Origin: Cladophialophora immunda
Lineage: Eukaryota > Ascomycota > Eurotiomycetes > Chaetothyriales > Herpotrichiellaceae
Length of the DNA: 64,000 nt
Assembly (NCBI RefSeq): GCF_000835495.1
Contig: NW_015622547.1
Location: 1,984,001 to 2,048,000, forward strand
Direction of reading: 5' to 3'
In this document: positions 1-12,228 of the stretch, piece by piece
Numbering within the stretch: the stretch's first letter is position 1
Layout: every line of letters starts with the position of its first letter
The notes under the pieces: generated by a model
Seen by the model: only the letters and a program-made list of their open reading frames with translations
The model's database searches: none
What the model was told of the DNA's origin: nothing
Program-made: the position numbers and the translations under genes

Positions 1-1027
1 GCTCGCGGCAACCGAGGCACTGGAGGCAATTGGAGGCACCAGCACAGACTGGCGCAGACAAGCCTGGAACGGCAACGGAAAAAGTGATTTTCCGGAGCAA
101 AACATACCGAGACTGCGCTCGACGCCACCCACTTTAGCCGACAACCGGAGGAACCACGGAACTTGGATTTCTTCTCACTTGCAGTTGAGATGTCGCCCGT
201 GCCGCATTGAAATACTCCCACTGTCGGGTATTGCCCACGGGGTATAGACCAAAACCCGATTGAGTGGCCTGTGTTGACAAGTTCAGAGCTCGCTAGAAGC
301 GCCAGTCCTCGTTGGAACCCCGCGTATCGCCAAACCCTTTCCTTTACTCATCAGATAATCAGACGGATCTCCTTCGCGAAAATACCGAGTCCCAAATCCC
401 TGGCCAACATGACCCGCCAGAGAAAGGCCACACATGATACACAGAGAAGGATCTGACTATACCGGTCCTTGGCTTGTCGGGCTGACATGGATGCCCCTAA
501 CATTCAGGGCCTAACGCGTACCCGCGTATAGCAGCTCGCTCAATGTCAGCTCAACTTCAACGAAATTCCTCAAGACATATGCCAATGTGCCCTTCAAAGT
601 CCATGAGACTGCCGCTCTGAACTGGCTGCTAGCAGCTGCCCGCTAGCTGTGCGCCACTGCGGGTCACAAAAGCTTTTTCCCCAAGGAGGCGCAAACCACC
701 TTCTAGATGGGGGAAGGCAAACGAGCGTAACAATCTCACTCGAGCCTCTGCTGTCCACCAGTCCACAGGTGGCCTCTATACGCACCGGTGCGAGAAAGCG
801 TGGAATAGGAGCCAATGGCATCATATCACTCACTCCCCAGAGAGATCTTCCGTCAGGCCTCCAAAGGTTCGAACCTACTCAATCAGTCGAGGTAAGGCAG
901 CCGAATCACCAAAAGTCCAAAGGTAAGGTAAGCTGGAATGGGTGAATGGCCAGATAAATGAGACTGCCATGCCCGCGATATCGTAGAGCTCCATGTTGCA
1001 AAAGAACTTTCATCTCTGGTCCAGTCC
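1..1027. other. Intergenic, left edge
   Basis: No open frame here has an ATG, a family motif or convincing splice sites. It holds the upstream region of the P450 that starts at 1028. A tRNA B-box-like string near 863 has no matching A box or acceptor stem around it, so no tRNA is called. Confidence 0.5.
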
Positions 1028-2766
1028 ATGAACATAATGTATTCCGTCGTGTTTCCCATCACAATTCCCCTGATACTGGTGGGTGTCGCTTTCGCGTCCC
1101 TCCTTTTCCAGTCCATCCTACAGTACTGGAGGTTGAGACACGTCCCCGGCCCCTTTGCGGCAAAATTCACCAACTTTTGGTTAGCCAGGAAGTTCTGGAA
1201 CAACGAATACTTTGATGCCATCGCTTTGGCGTTGGACAGGCAGTATGGCCCTGTTGTGAGGTACGGCCCGAACAGAGTATTGTTCAGCGACATCTCGGCT
1301 GTGGGAACTGTCTTCAATACCAGGAATGCATTCTCGAAGGTACGTCTCGCGCCTCAGGATTAGGCAAGTTCCCGCTGGGCTGAAGCCTTTTTTCTTTCTC
1401 ACAGGCAGAATCATACGAGGTCGCCTTCCAAGCAGTCAATGGGAAGTTGATAAGCTCCTTCGTGACAGAGCGAAACGAAGCCCGCGTCTCCGCGATAAAG
1501 AAGCAGGTTATTGGAGCCTTCACGACCACGGCCATCCTCGATTACGAATATCATGTCGACTGCAATATCAGGAGCCTGATGAGTCGGCTTGCCAATACCG
1601 ATCCGGAAGTGAACATTGCCAGATGGATCATCTTCTTCGCTTTCGACACCATCTGTAACATTGCCTTCAGCGACGATCAAGGCTTTATGGAGAAACAGTC
1701 CGATCTAGGAAACACCCTAGCGGGCTCCCGTCAGCGCTTTGACCACTGGCATAATTGGCAATCCCTACCCAAACTTGAAAAGCTCATTTATAAGAACCGC
1801 TTTGCGTCTAGGGGCACGAGTGGAACATCCCTGCTTGGTAAACTTGCCATAGAACGCCTCGAGACTAGGCTAGAAAAGGGCGGGTTGGGAACTCATTCCG
1901 ACCTTCTTGACCGGTATCTACAGGCAAGTGAACGCGATCCCGTCACCTTTGACAGATCAACCATTATCGGCCTACTCATTTCGACGATCCATGCGGGCGC
2001 CGAAACCACCGCGGCATCCATTAACCTCACCCTATATTACCTCCTCACCAATCCACGGAGCTTGGCCCGGTTGAGGGCTGAGATCGAAGATGCCAAGCTC
2101 GCCTCTCCGCCCTCATGGCAGTCAGTCTCGAAACTCCGGTACCTGGAAGCCTGCATCAAGGAAGCCGGTCGCATGAGTCCGCTTATCCTCGACCCGATTG
2201 AGCGCGAGGTGCCCGCTGACGGGCCCGGTGTCGAGATTTCTGGCGTCTATGTCCCCCCTGGTTGTGTGGTGGCGATCAACATGACAGCGCTGAATCGCGA
2301 CCCGTCAGTCTGGGGCGACAGAGTCGATGAGTTCAGGCCTGAGCGGTGGATCGAGGTTGACGAGGCACAGCTCTCGAGAATGGAACGAGCCAATTTGTCC
2401 TTCTCCGCCGGGAGGAGAAAGTGCATCGGACAGCATATTGCGTGGATTGAGATGAAGAAGTTTATTCCCGAGCTGTTGAACCGGTTTGATGTGAGTATCT
2501 TCATTAAATCTATCCCCCGTCTTCTCCGCTTGTCTCTTATTCTTCTCTTTTCATTTGGGGCTTTCTCATATCTCACATCATCCATTCTGGTTTCTTTCCA
2601 TATATTATGGCGACATCGGACCCGCAGCTTTGCCGCCCCTGACCCTGACTGACTGATTCCTCCTTCCAAACAGATCGAACTGATAAACCCCAACCAACGA
2701 CTCGGGGCATTCCGTTCCATGGTTTTCTTTGTCGACGAGCTCATGGTCAGGCTGACACCGCGATGA
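1028..2766 (+). CDS. Cytochrome P450 monooxygenase
   Basis: Heme-thiolate monooxygenase, expected in the ER membrane, using a P450 reductase as electron donor. Three exons (1028-1339, 1405-2490, 2674-2766) give 496 aa, normal for fungal P450s. Seen in order: a hydrophobic N-terminal anchor at about residues 8-30 followed by the VPGP hinge; the I-helix motif AGAETT at 301-306; the K-helix ExxR as EAGR at 357-360; PERW at 416-419; and the heme loop FSAGRRKCIG at 437-446, with C444 as the axial ligand. All landmark residues are present, so it looks functional. The second intron (183 bp) is long for this window and stays open in frame for most of its length. The gene converges on a short-chain dehydrogenase, a common partner in oxidative pathways. 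Similarity in the last third suggests a pisatin demethylase or benzoate hydroxylase-like clan, but the substrate cannot be inferred. Confidence 0.93.
2491..2673 (+). other. P450 intron 2, open in frame
   Basis: The intron starts GTGAGT and ends AAACAG. Read through, the frame continues for 53 codons to a TGA at 2650-2652 and encodes a strongly hydrophobic stretch. Splicing restores the expected P450 C-terminus after the heme helix, so removal is favoured. Confidence 0.75.
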
Positions 2767-3105
2767 TCGTCTGTCTCCATCGATGATGATGATTATGATG
2801 CTGCTGCTGCAGCAGCAGCAGCAAAGGAACGCCAATCATGAAAGAAACCAGGGGGAAGACAAATGGTCCTTTGATGAGTAAAGAGCAAGGAAATACAAAG
2901 GGGAGAATACCGAGGGAAAAAAAAAGAGGCCACCTATTTTCCGCAGAATGTGTGTACATACATATGTCATTAAATCTGTGCCGTCTCGAACATACAGAAC
3001 GCGACTTGGCTTTCAGGCTGCTGTAACGTCCCTCATCACCCCTTTGCAGCTACGGAAGTAACGAGCGCGGGAAAAAGGAAGATCTCCTTCACCTTCTCTG
3101 ACGTA
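2767..3105. other. Convergent intergenic region
   Basis: This stretch lies between the ends of the P450 and the dehydrogenase and should hold both 3' UTRs. Apart from a GAT/GCT/GCA simple-repeat tract with a perfect palindrome at 2799-2820, nothing is recognised. Confidence 0.6.
2799..2820. repeat. Perfect 22-bp CTG/CAG palindrome
   Basis: Four TGC triplets meet CAGCAGCAGCA to form an exact inverted repeat with no spacer, centred at 2809/2810. One more GCA follows, and a GAT-rich run precedes it. A transcript of either strand could fold into a hairpin. It sits 33 bp past the P450 stop codon. Confidence 0.9.
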
Positions 3106-4066
3106 TCAACAAAACCAACCTCCGTCGACCGAAATACAGGCTCCCGTCACGAAACTCGCCTTGTCACTCAACAGGTAGACGATCGTGTCCGCGATCTCGA
3201 CCGGCTGTGCCATCCTGCCGAGAGCGGTGGACGAGAAATCCTCTGCTGACTCCGAACCCTCGGATATCGCCATGGATTGCTTCATCAGCGGCGTGTCTGT
3301 GAAGCCCCTGTAAAAAATATGCAAATTGTGACTCGGAGTCAGCGCGATGCTCTCTTCCACCTTCATGGGCGTAAGGGCGGTAGTGCCTCCAATGTGGGTG
3401 GCATCGGGGGGAAAGGGGTGAAAGGGAATGGGGAACCATAACTCACGGCGCGACACAGTTGACCCGAACTCCTCTCTTGCCCACCTCCTTGGCCACACAC
3501 CTCGTCATGCCCAACACTGCGTGTTTACTCGCCGTGTATGCCGTCGTATACTCCCGCCCTTGAAGACTCAGCCCACTGCCCGCGTTGACGACGGCTCCCC
3601 CTCCATGTCGTCCGTCTTTGCCGATAAATTTCAGCTGCGCCCGCATACAGTTCATCATGCCGTGCACGTTGACGTCGAAGACAAAATGCCACTGCTCGTC
3701 GTCGACGTCTTCAATCCCGCCGATGTTGTGGTCCTTGGGAATCGTGCCCGCGAGGTTCGCCGCCCCGTCCAGCCTCCCGAACCGCTCCACCGTCTCGGTG
3801 ATCCACGACTCGACGTCGTCGCGAGACCGCACGTCGACCTTTCGTAGAAGAATAGACTTCTTCTCGGGTGCTTCTTCTGCCTGGGCTTCGGCGGTCCCCG
3901 TGTGGGGGATCTCCCTCGCGAGGTCCGCAAGGAGACTATCGGGGACATTGATGTCCCCCACGGAGACTCTGGCGCCATATTTCAGCAAGAGTTTGGCAGT
4001 CGCCAGACCTATTCCACTGGCACCGCCCGAAATGGCATACACCCGGTCTCGGAAGAACGACTCCAT
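3106..4066 (-). CDS. Short-chain dehydrogenase/reductase
   Basis: NAD(P)-dependent oxidoreductase of the classical SDR family. Two exons, 4066-3447 and 3307-3106, joined across a 139-bp intron (GTGAGT...TACAG) that splits the proline codon of NCVAP; product 273 aa. Rossmann glycine motif GGASGIG at 14-20, NLAG (the usual NNAG) at about 104-107, catalytic S164, and Y177-x3-K181 in YTASK. The C-terminus VTGACISVDGGWF is the usual family end. The ATG at 4066 is used because the glycine motif lies at the expected distance from it. An acidic insertion near residues 57-70 (AEAQAEEAPEKK) is unusual. It converges with the P450; the substrate is unknown. Similar fungal proteins are called levodione reductase-like or 3-oxoacyl-ACP reductase-like, which is not specific. 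Confidence 0.92.
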
Positions 4067-4796
4067 CCTCGTTAGAACCTCCGCAGGGTGGAAGCGCAGA
4101 TTTCTAGAGAGAGAATGGATGCCGAGTCAAGAGAAGAATGAAACTTAGAAGAAGAAATGGCCCTCGTCGTGAACAATATATGATATGGCGAAGGCACAAT
4201 GACGTTTCTGGATGTCAGGGAACGGAGCAGAAACAGACAATTCGACGAGTTGCTGCCAGACAGGAAATGCAGCTTTAGAATAGAGCTTCCTGCAGAAAGC
4301 CTATGTCCCTTGCCTCAACAGGGTAACATAACTAGATACATATATTCTTGGGGTGAGGAGAATGTTACAATACATTATACGCCCTTTACGCCTTGGTCAC
4401 AACTCGGCGTATCTCAGCCCGATGAAGATCGTTGTTAGGTTCATTGGGTGGATGGGTATGATACTTTTTACAGCCAGCGGTCCGAATACGAAATATTGAC
4501 ATGATGCCTTGTGAGCACAATGGATTTTGACGGTTCGCCCCTGCAGTCACTCTGGATCGTTCAACTTGCAGCTCAAAAAGCGGCTTTCGGCCACCAAAAA
4601 ACAAAGCGGACTGATCGTCACGCATGAATAACATCCTCACAGCCATCATCATCACCACCACTGACAATAGGGTATTGTGGCGCCACCGTGAATAGCAATG
4701 TCGTTCCAACCTGTCGATACAGTACCAATCTGGTCGCAGCCAGCGTGGTTGATCATCCCGCTCAAGAATCTCCTCCTGCCAATATCGCCATCTTCG
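4067..4796. other. Intergenic
   Basis: This region holds the dehydrogenase promoter and the kinase 3' end, which run in tandem on the minus strand. A 79-codon ATG frame at 4199-4438 on the plus strand has no recognisable motif and is treated as chance. Confidence 0.5.
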
Positions 4797-6340
<1,544 letters not shown>

Positions 6341-7585
6341 GGTTGCAATAGTTCAGGCCAGCGCCTGCGCAGACGGTCTTAAAACTCCTCTGAGACTTGA
6401 GCCACCGAGAAAGAGGGCAGGATCTTTGCAATGAGCGTCGGAGGAGGGAAAATTGGTATTCCTTCAGGTCTTATTCTGTCTCGCGATGTGAATCCAGCCG
6501 CACGTCGTAGTCTTTGAACGGCTGCGGGGTAGGCCTGTCGCGGCTGACAGCGATTGAGGTTGGTCGAACACAGCACCACGGGGAACGTAGGACAGAAGTA
6601 CGGAGCGGTCAGTGCTGAGTAGAAGATTCGTGCAGACACTTGATCCGAGTCAGAAGGAAACAAGTAGTGAAAAGGGCGAGGAAGTTGCAGGATCGCTGGC
6701 AGGAGTCACTACTTTCCTGGAACCCTCTGGGGGCCATTTCGTGGCGGAGCACAAGAGGGAGGAGCTGCAAGAGGGGCCACGAGCCCAGGAAGGGAGGATT
6801 CAAGCTCCCAGCTGAGGTTCACTACTAGGTCAAGCTGTGGCGGCGGCTGCAGGGTTCAGGCCTAAATCACTCACCAATCCGGTAGCTAGAGTCCCGTGGG
6901 CTGAAAAGTGCATCTTTGGTCTATACGAGCTCCTCTACCTAGTACTCCGTACGCTGTCATGGAAAATGTTTTGGAATACACCCTACAAGTAAGCCCCTGG
7001 AGCAAAAAACCGCACAATCTGGCGCACTCTCGAGATAACGACGAGGCACCCGCCAGATCAAATAGCTGATATCATTAATTGAGGATAGGGATATTACTGT
7101 ATATAACAACAGAGCACATATCTTTGTGAATGACTAGTATCTCGGAGTGAAGAAGTCAGAGTAACCACTGTTAAGGAAACCCTCTTTTTGTCAGACTGTG
7201 CTACTTATTGTTGACAGGGGTTCGTCTAATTGGTTCGGGAGACGCAGACAGTCTGTGATTGGTGCGCTAGGCATTCGATCACGTGGTCCATGCAACTTTT
7301 CTACATCAACCACGTGACCTACAAACATCAAAAGAATGCTTGTGCGACGGTCACACTCAAGGACGGAGGAATTTGGACACAAATGGGATGCGGCTAGCAC
7401 AGTATATACACAGAATGCATCGCTCAGACCCAGTTGGAAGGCCTAGCCTGTTCTTCAGGACAGGGCTCCCAGCCTTGGGTCTCACCATCAACCCCCGGCC
7501 TCACCTGGCTTCAGAATCCTACCTCCGCCTCCCAAAACCCTTCTACCGTCGATATTCACCTCGCAAACGACGTGTTCTGTCCTAC
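6341..7585. other. Intergenic
   Basis: This 1.2-kb stretch carries the upstream region of the CaM kinase and the 3' flank of the complex I gene. A few short frames exist on both strands without motifs. No RNA gene or repeat was recognised. Confidence 0.5.
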
Positions 7586-9122
7586 TCATCGGTCCACTTC
7601 TCCGAATACGAGATCCATAGTGCCAATTATGGCGACTGCATCCGCCAGTAAATGACCACGGCTGATCTGATCGAAACAACCCAGGTGGGCAAACCCAGGG
7701 GCTCGCACTTTGCATCGGTATGGACGTTCGCTTCCATCGCTGACGAGATAGACGCCCATTTCGCCCTTGGGAGCTTCAATTGCGCTGTAGGTATCCCCTG
7801 GAGGAACAGTGTAGCCCTTGGTGAAGAGCAAAAAGTGGTGAATAAGAGCTTCCATGTTCTCCTTCATTGCTGCTCGCGGAGGTGGCGCGATTTTGTAATC
7901 CTCCACTTTCACGGGACCCGGGGGCATCTGATTCAAGCATTGGTGAATAATGCGCAAAGACTGTCGGAACTCTTCCATTCGGCACAGGTATCGATCATAA
8001 CAGTCGCCGTTTTGACCCACCGGCACATCGAATTCGACTTTATCATAGGCGTCATACGGCTGACTCTTCCGAATGTCCCAGGGAATGCCGGAGCCTCGCA
8101 ACATGACACCAGAGAATGAGTAGTTGAGGGCATCAGCAGCGGAAACGACGCCAACACCCTTTGTTCTGCCGATCCAGATGCGGTTGTCTGTCAAGAGCTC
8201 CTCAGTCTCGTCAATGCGATCACCGAATTGAGTTGCCCAGGCATAGATATCGTCCAGTAATCCAAGGGGAATATCTGCCTTGACACCGCCAGGACGAACA
8301 TAAGCAGCATGCAATCGTGCACCTGAGACACGCTCGTAGAATTCCTATTATCTGTTAGCTAGTAGTAAGACTATTATCGTCCTGGCATACCATAAGCTTC
8401 TCTCGCTCCTCGAAACCCCAGAGGAAAGGAGTCAGAGCACCGACATCCATAGCGTGCGACAGAATCGACATCAAGTGGTTCAATATCCTGGTAATCTCCC
8501 CAAACAAGGTCCGAATGTATTTGGCTCGCTCGGGAATGTCGATATTGAGCAACTTCTCAACGGCAAGGGAGAAACATTGCTCGTTGGTCATCATTGAGAC
8601 ATAGTCGAATCGGTCGAAATATGGCAGAGCCTGGAGGTATGTCTTGTACTCAATCAACTTTTCCGTGCCTCGATGCAGCAGCCCGACATGGGGATCTGCC
8701 CTGACAATTTCTTCGCCATTGAGCTCGAGAATCAGACGCAACACACCGTGTGCAGCGGGATGTTGTGGGCCAAAGTTTACGGTATAATGACGGATCTTCC
8801 TTGTCTCGTATTCATCACCCAAATTCATGTCGGGGGTTTTATTGACCAAGTTGGTGTCTTGCTGGACGTGTTTGGTAAAGGTGGAATCCGTGGGAGAGAT
8901 AGTGGTGGCTAAGGGACCGCCAGGAGTTTCAGGGTTGGGAGCGGAGACGGGCCCGGTGGTACTAGGATCTGCTCTTCGAGGGGCAGTCGACGAGATCGAA
9001 CGGGAGAAGAAGAGCGACTGTCTCTGTCTCGAGGGGAGTTGACGACTGGGTGTGAGGCAAAGTCGTTTGGAAGTGTGTGCGTGCCGGCTCGCGGCTCGCA
9101 CAAATGAGGCCGCCATAGTCAT
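7586..9122 (-). CDS. nuo49: NADH:ubiquinone oxidoreductase 49-kDa subunit
   Basis: Core NDUFS2/NuoD-type subunit of mitochondrial complex I, in the matrix arm near the quinone site. Two exons, 9122-8391 and 8344-7586, joined across a 46-bp intron; 496 aa (the Neurospora protein is about 478). The first in-frame ATG is at 9122 ([15 protein letters not shown]), giving an Arg/Ser-rich mitochondrial presequence; a longer open frame upstream has only TTG codons. Family landmarks: [16 protein letters not shown], the [13 protein letters not shown] segment, the [15 protein letters not shown] segment, [30 protein letters not shown] and the closing [14 protein letters not shown]. Nothing is missing. 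It is transcribed divergently from the RPC40 gene 301 bp away; a CCAAT box lies in that gap. Confidence 0.97.
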
Positions 9123-9423
9123 GCTGGTCCTTTTTGGCACGAGGCCAAAAGAAAGAAGGCGCAATTGTCTTCGAGTTGATGCTTCGAGGTTGGCCGCATC
9201 AAGCGAAGTAGAGGCGGCTTTCAAGTGTGCCCTTGGCCACTGAAGTCAGAAGTCAATGACAAGCGACCTGGATAGCTTCGACAATACGTCGAGCTTTCCT
9301 AGGCTATGATTGGTGGATATTACGTCCCTCCACCTGCTTATGTAAGTCGATATTTGGAGAAACTTTTTGATTCTCTTTTTTGAAACTTGAAGACCATGCC
9401 GCAGTCAACCATTCCAAGTCTTC
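9123..9423. promoter_or_regulatory. Divergent promoter nuo49 / RPC40
   Basis: 301 bp separate the two divergent start codons, so both promoters and 5' UTRs must lie here. It contains one CCAAT box in the nuo49 orientation. Confidence 0.6.
9309..9313 (-). promoter_or_regulatory. CCAAT box
   Basis: ATTGG on the plus strand reads CCAAT toward nuo49, about 190 bp before its start codon. The HAP/CBC complex binds such sites and controls respiratory genes in fungi; use here is inferred from position only. Confidence 0.4.
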
Positions 9424-10600
9424 ATGGCTCCGATACAACCCTCACAAGACAGCCTTGATAGGCGGAAGGTAGGTTGCGGCTGTTTGTGAAGCCATCACAA
9501 ATACTGACTTCTTCCCCTTGCAGACCGTCGGCATCAACGCCGAGACCGTCACTAATATCACTTCGACCGACTTTCCTGGTCATCATGCGGGCGAAGACAA
9601 CGCTTGGTCCCTCGACAGATTCGAGAACAACCTGAAAATCCTCTTCCACCAGAACCAAACACATGAAGCCACTTTCTCCCTCGTCGGGGTTGACGCCTCT
9701 GTCGCCAACGCTTTCCGCCGCATCCTCCTCGCCGACGTCAACACTCTAGCGATTGAAAAGGTCTATGTTCAGAACAACACCTCTGTGATAGCGGATGAAG
9801 TTCTCGCCCATCGGCTAGGATTGGTCCCATTAAAGGGAAACCTTGAAGGCTTCAAAAAACTTAAAGTTTTCGTTGAGCCGCATCCCGACAGTGGTACCAA
9901 AGGCACCGGTCTGACGGACAGGAATACGGTCGTGCTGAAGCTGAAGGTCAAATGTGAACGACGACCAAACGCGAACCGAAATGCCACAGAGCCGGAAGAA
10001 AAATACATCAACAGCAGCGTGTATTCACGGCACATTACATTCGCGCCCGAAGGCATACAGCAAGTGCTTTTCGCAAAAGAGCCGATACAAGCCGTCAGTC
10101 CAGATATATTGATCGCCAAGCTACGGCCGGGTCAAGAAATCGACTTGGTCATGCACGCACACATGTCCAAGGGTGGTGATCACGCCAAATTTTCACCTGT
10201 TGCGACTGCCACATACCGCCTCCTGCCGACCATAACCATCACAAAACCCATTCTCGGCGCGGACGCCCGAAAGTTTCAAAAGTGCTTCCCCCCAGGTGTG
10301 ATCGACCTCGAACGTGTGACGCCCTCGGACGCGGCGTCGGACGAATCAGCCTACCACAACCGTGAGGGCGACGAGAAGGCCGTCGTCAAAGACCCCATGC
10401 GCGACACCGTGTCGAGAGAATGCCTGCGGCACGAAGAGTTCAAGGGAAAAGTCAAGTTGGGCAGAGTTCAGGATCATTTCATTTTCAACGTCGAGAGCAC
10501 GGGCCAGTTTCCGAGCGATGTTCTATTCTTGGAGAGTGTTGACACCCTCAAGAAGAAGGCACAGAGACTGTTGAATGCTTTGGACGAAATCGGGAAATAA
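9424..10600 (+). CDS. RPC40: RNA polymerases I and III subunit AC40
   Basis: Shared alpha-like subunit of Pol I and Pol III (RPAC1/AC40), which pairs with AC19 to start enzyme assembly in the nucleus. Exons 9424-9468 and 9524-10600 give 373 aa, slightly longer than yeast (335). The 15-residue first exon MAPIQPSQDSLDRRK ends at GTAGGT, and TVGINAETVTNI continues after the CAG. Diagnostic alpha-motif: ASVANAFRRILLADVNTLAIEKV, then IADEVLAHRLGLVPL. The insertion domain and the second dimerisation part (HFIFNVESTGQFPSDVLF) are present. The stop converges on UBA3 with 265 bp between. The protein is essential in yeast, and no defect is seen. Confidence 0.96.
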
Positions 10601-10865
10601 CCAACCACAGAAGTGATCGAAGTCCAGGATACTCAGATGTGATATGATCATGGCTGCATCTCTAGGCGTTTCTATGCATTGCAGGGTGTTCAATGCAGGT
10701 CTTCTTAGATACCTCGGATTGCGAAATCAAAAAAGTGCTTTGCTTGTCTATGCATCGCAACGTGCTGCAGGAGAGTGATGGATGTTTCTTTCTTCATGAG
10801 TCATGCGCTCTATCCGTTCCTTGAAGTATTTCACGAGCAGGCTGGACCCTTTTCTGTCTTCCATT

Positions 10866-12228
10866 TCACTTCTTGAACACCAGCCGAAACTTGAAGCTTA
10901 TCATAAACGCTGCATCACTGACGCCTACTTCCTCGCCGTCGCTGATCAAGTCCCTAATTCTCTTCCCCAGGTTGGGCCTTGTCTGCTCCTCCAAGCTCTT
11001 CGGAGCCTGGACATACAGCGTCTTCGCCTCTGTCCTGATGCTCGGCTTTTTCAGCTGCGCTTCGGCCCTCTCAGCTAGACTTGCAAGGAAGTCTTCCAGC
11101 GTCCACTCGGGATCAATAATTAGCGTTTGCGCGAGGTTCCCGCACACAGGACAATCGTCCTTCTTTTCCGCCCCAAAGGTGTATGTGTAGAGGCCTCCCT
11201 CGTTGGAGTCGCCCGTGTACATCATGTAGTTTTCCAGAAACGGCGCGCATCCCGTCGCGATCTTCAAGGCCTCATTGCAACAACTCGCCGCGATAATGGC
11301 ATTCGTGGACGCGATTGCGGGGATGATGTTCTTCACCACGCCCTGGGTCATCGAGTAGGTTACCCCGGGAATATTGAATTCATTGGCCCGTTTCAGCGCG
11401 GTCGTGTACAACCAGGAGATGTGTTCGGGGTCATCGGTGTCGAGGATTTCGCCCTTGCGTTGTTCTTCCCAGGCGATGATGTGCGCCCACTCTATACAGT
11501 GTTGAGGTTGGCGCGGGATGGTGGCGAGTGTGCACAAAGGCACGGCGGCACGTGGAGCATGCATGGATAGTTGGCACTCAATGCACGAAGTCAGGCTGGG
11601 GAGAATCACGCGCGCTTGGCCTTTGAAGCCTTCGGTGCCGCCATCGATCAGAGGTTTGAGCGACTCAGGGTTTTCCATGTCGACCATGTCGACTAGCGTG
11701 GCATTTATCCAGCGCCGAGCTTCAATGCTGTCAAGGCCACAGATGACTAGCTTGAACTGCATGTAGTATTCTTCGTCTTTGTCCTGGATCTTACCGTTGT
11801 AGGGGGTGATCCTGACGCCGGGGACACGCCTCTCCACGAATGCCGCCGCGACTTCGGCTTTCGATTTACCCACGTCGGATTGCCGGAAAAGGAACTGACG
11901 GTTCAAGTTGGAGACATCGATGGTATCCATGTCGATGACGTGGATGTCCTTGAAGCCGGACAGTGCGAGGTCCTTCAGGATCTCACATCCTAGCCCGCCG
12001 GCGCCGATCACGAGGACCCGTGATGATTCTAAGGCATTGATTGTATCTTCTCCAGGGACAAATTCCTCTCCGGCATACGGTGAAGTAGTCGATAAGATGC
12101 GGTCAAGGTAGGTCCTTGGATATTGCTGTTAGACGGACACTGTGCACTGGCTTTGAGGCGTCTTACCATCGATCGCGTTGAGGCGCGGGAGTGCCATTTG
12201 TGAGCAGCGACGAGATAGGTATTGACAT
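10866..12228 (-). CDS. UBA3: NEDD8-activating enzyme E1 catalytic subunit
   Basis: UBA3 with its partner ULA1/APP-BP1 adenylates NEDD8 (Rub1), binds it as a thioester and passes it to Ubc12 for cullin neddylation. Exons 12228-12167 and 12114-10866, with the split Trp codon of DRW spanning the 52-bp intron; 436 aa. Nucleotide site VIGAGGLGCEIL at about 56-67, NLNRQFLFR at 90-98, the zinc pair C198-x2-C201 with DDCPVCG later on, and catalytic C215 in PLCTLATIPRQPQHCIEW. The C-terminal ubiquitin-fold domain ends in FKFRLVFKK. The short first exon supplies the conserved RW..LD segment found at the start of the family. Nothing is missing. Confidence 0.96.

Noticed and set aside
860..885. tRNA B-box-like GGTTCGAACC
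   Set aside because: No A box, no pairing acceptor stem and no terminator-like T run at the right distance.
2247..2780. 177-codon minus-strand frame across the P450 3' half
   Set aside because: It lies antisense to the heme-binding region of a clearly coding gene and has no motif; a shadow frame.
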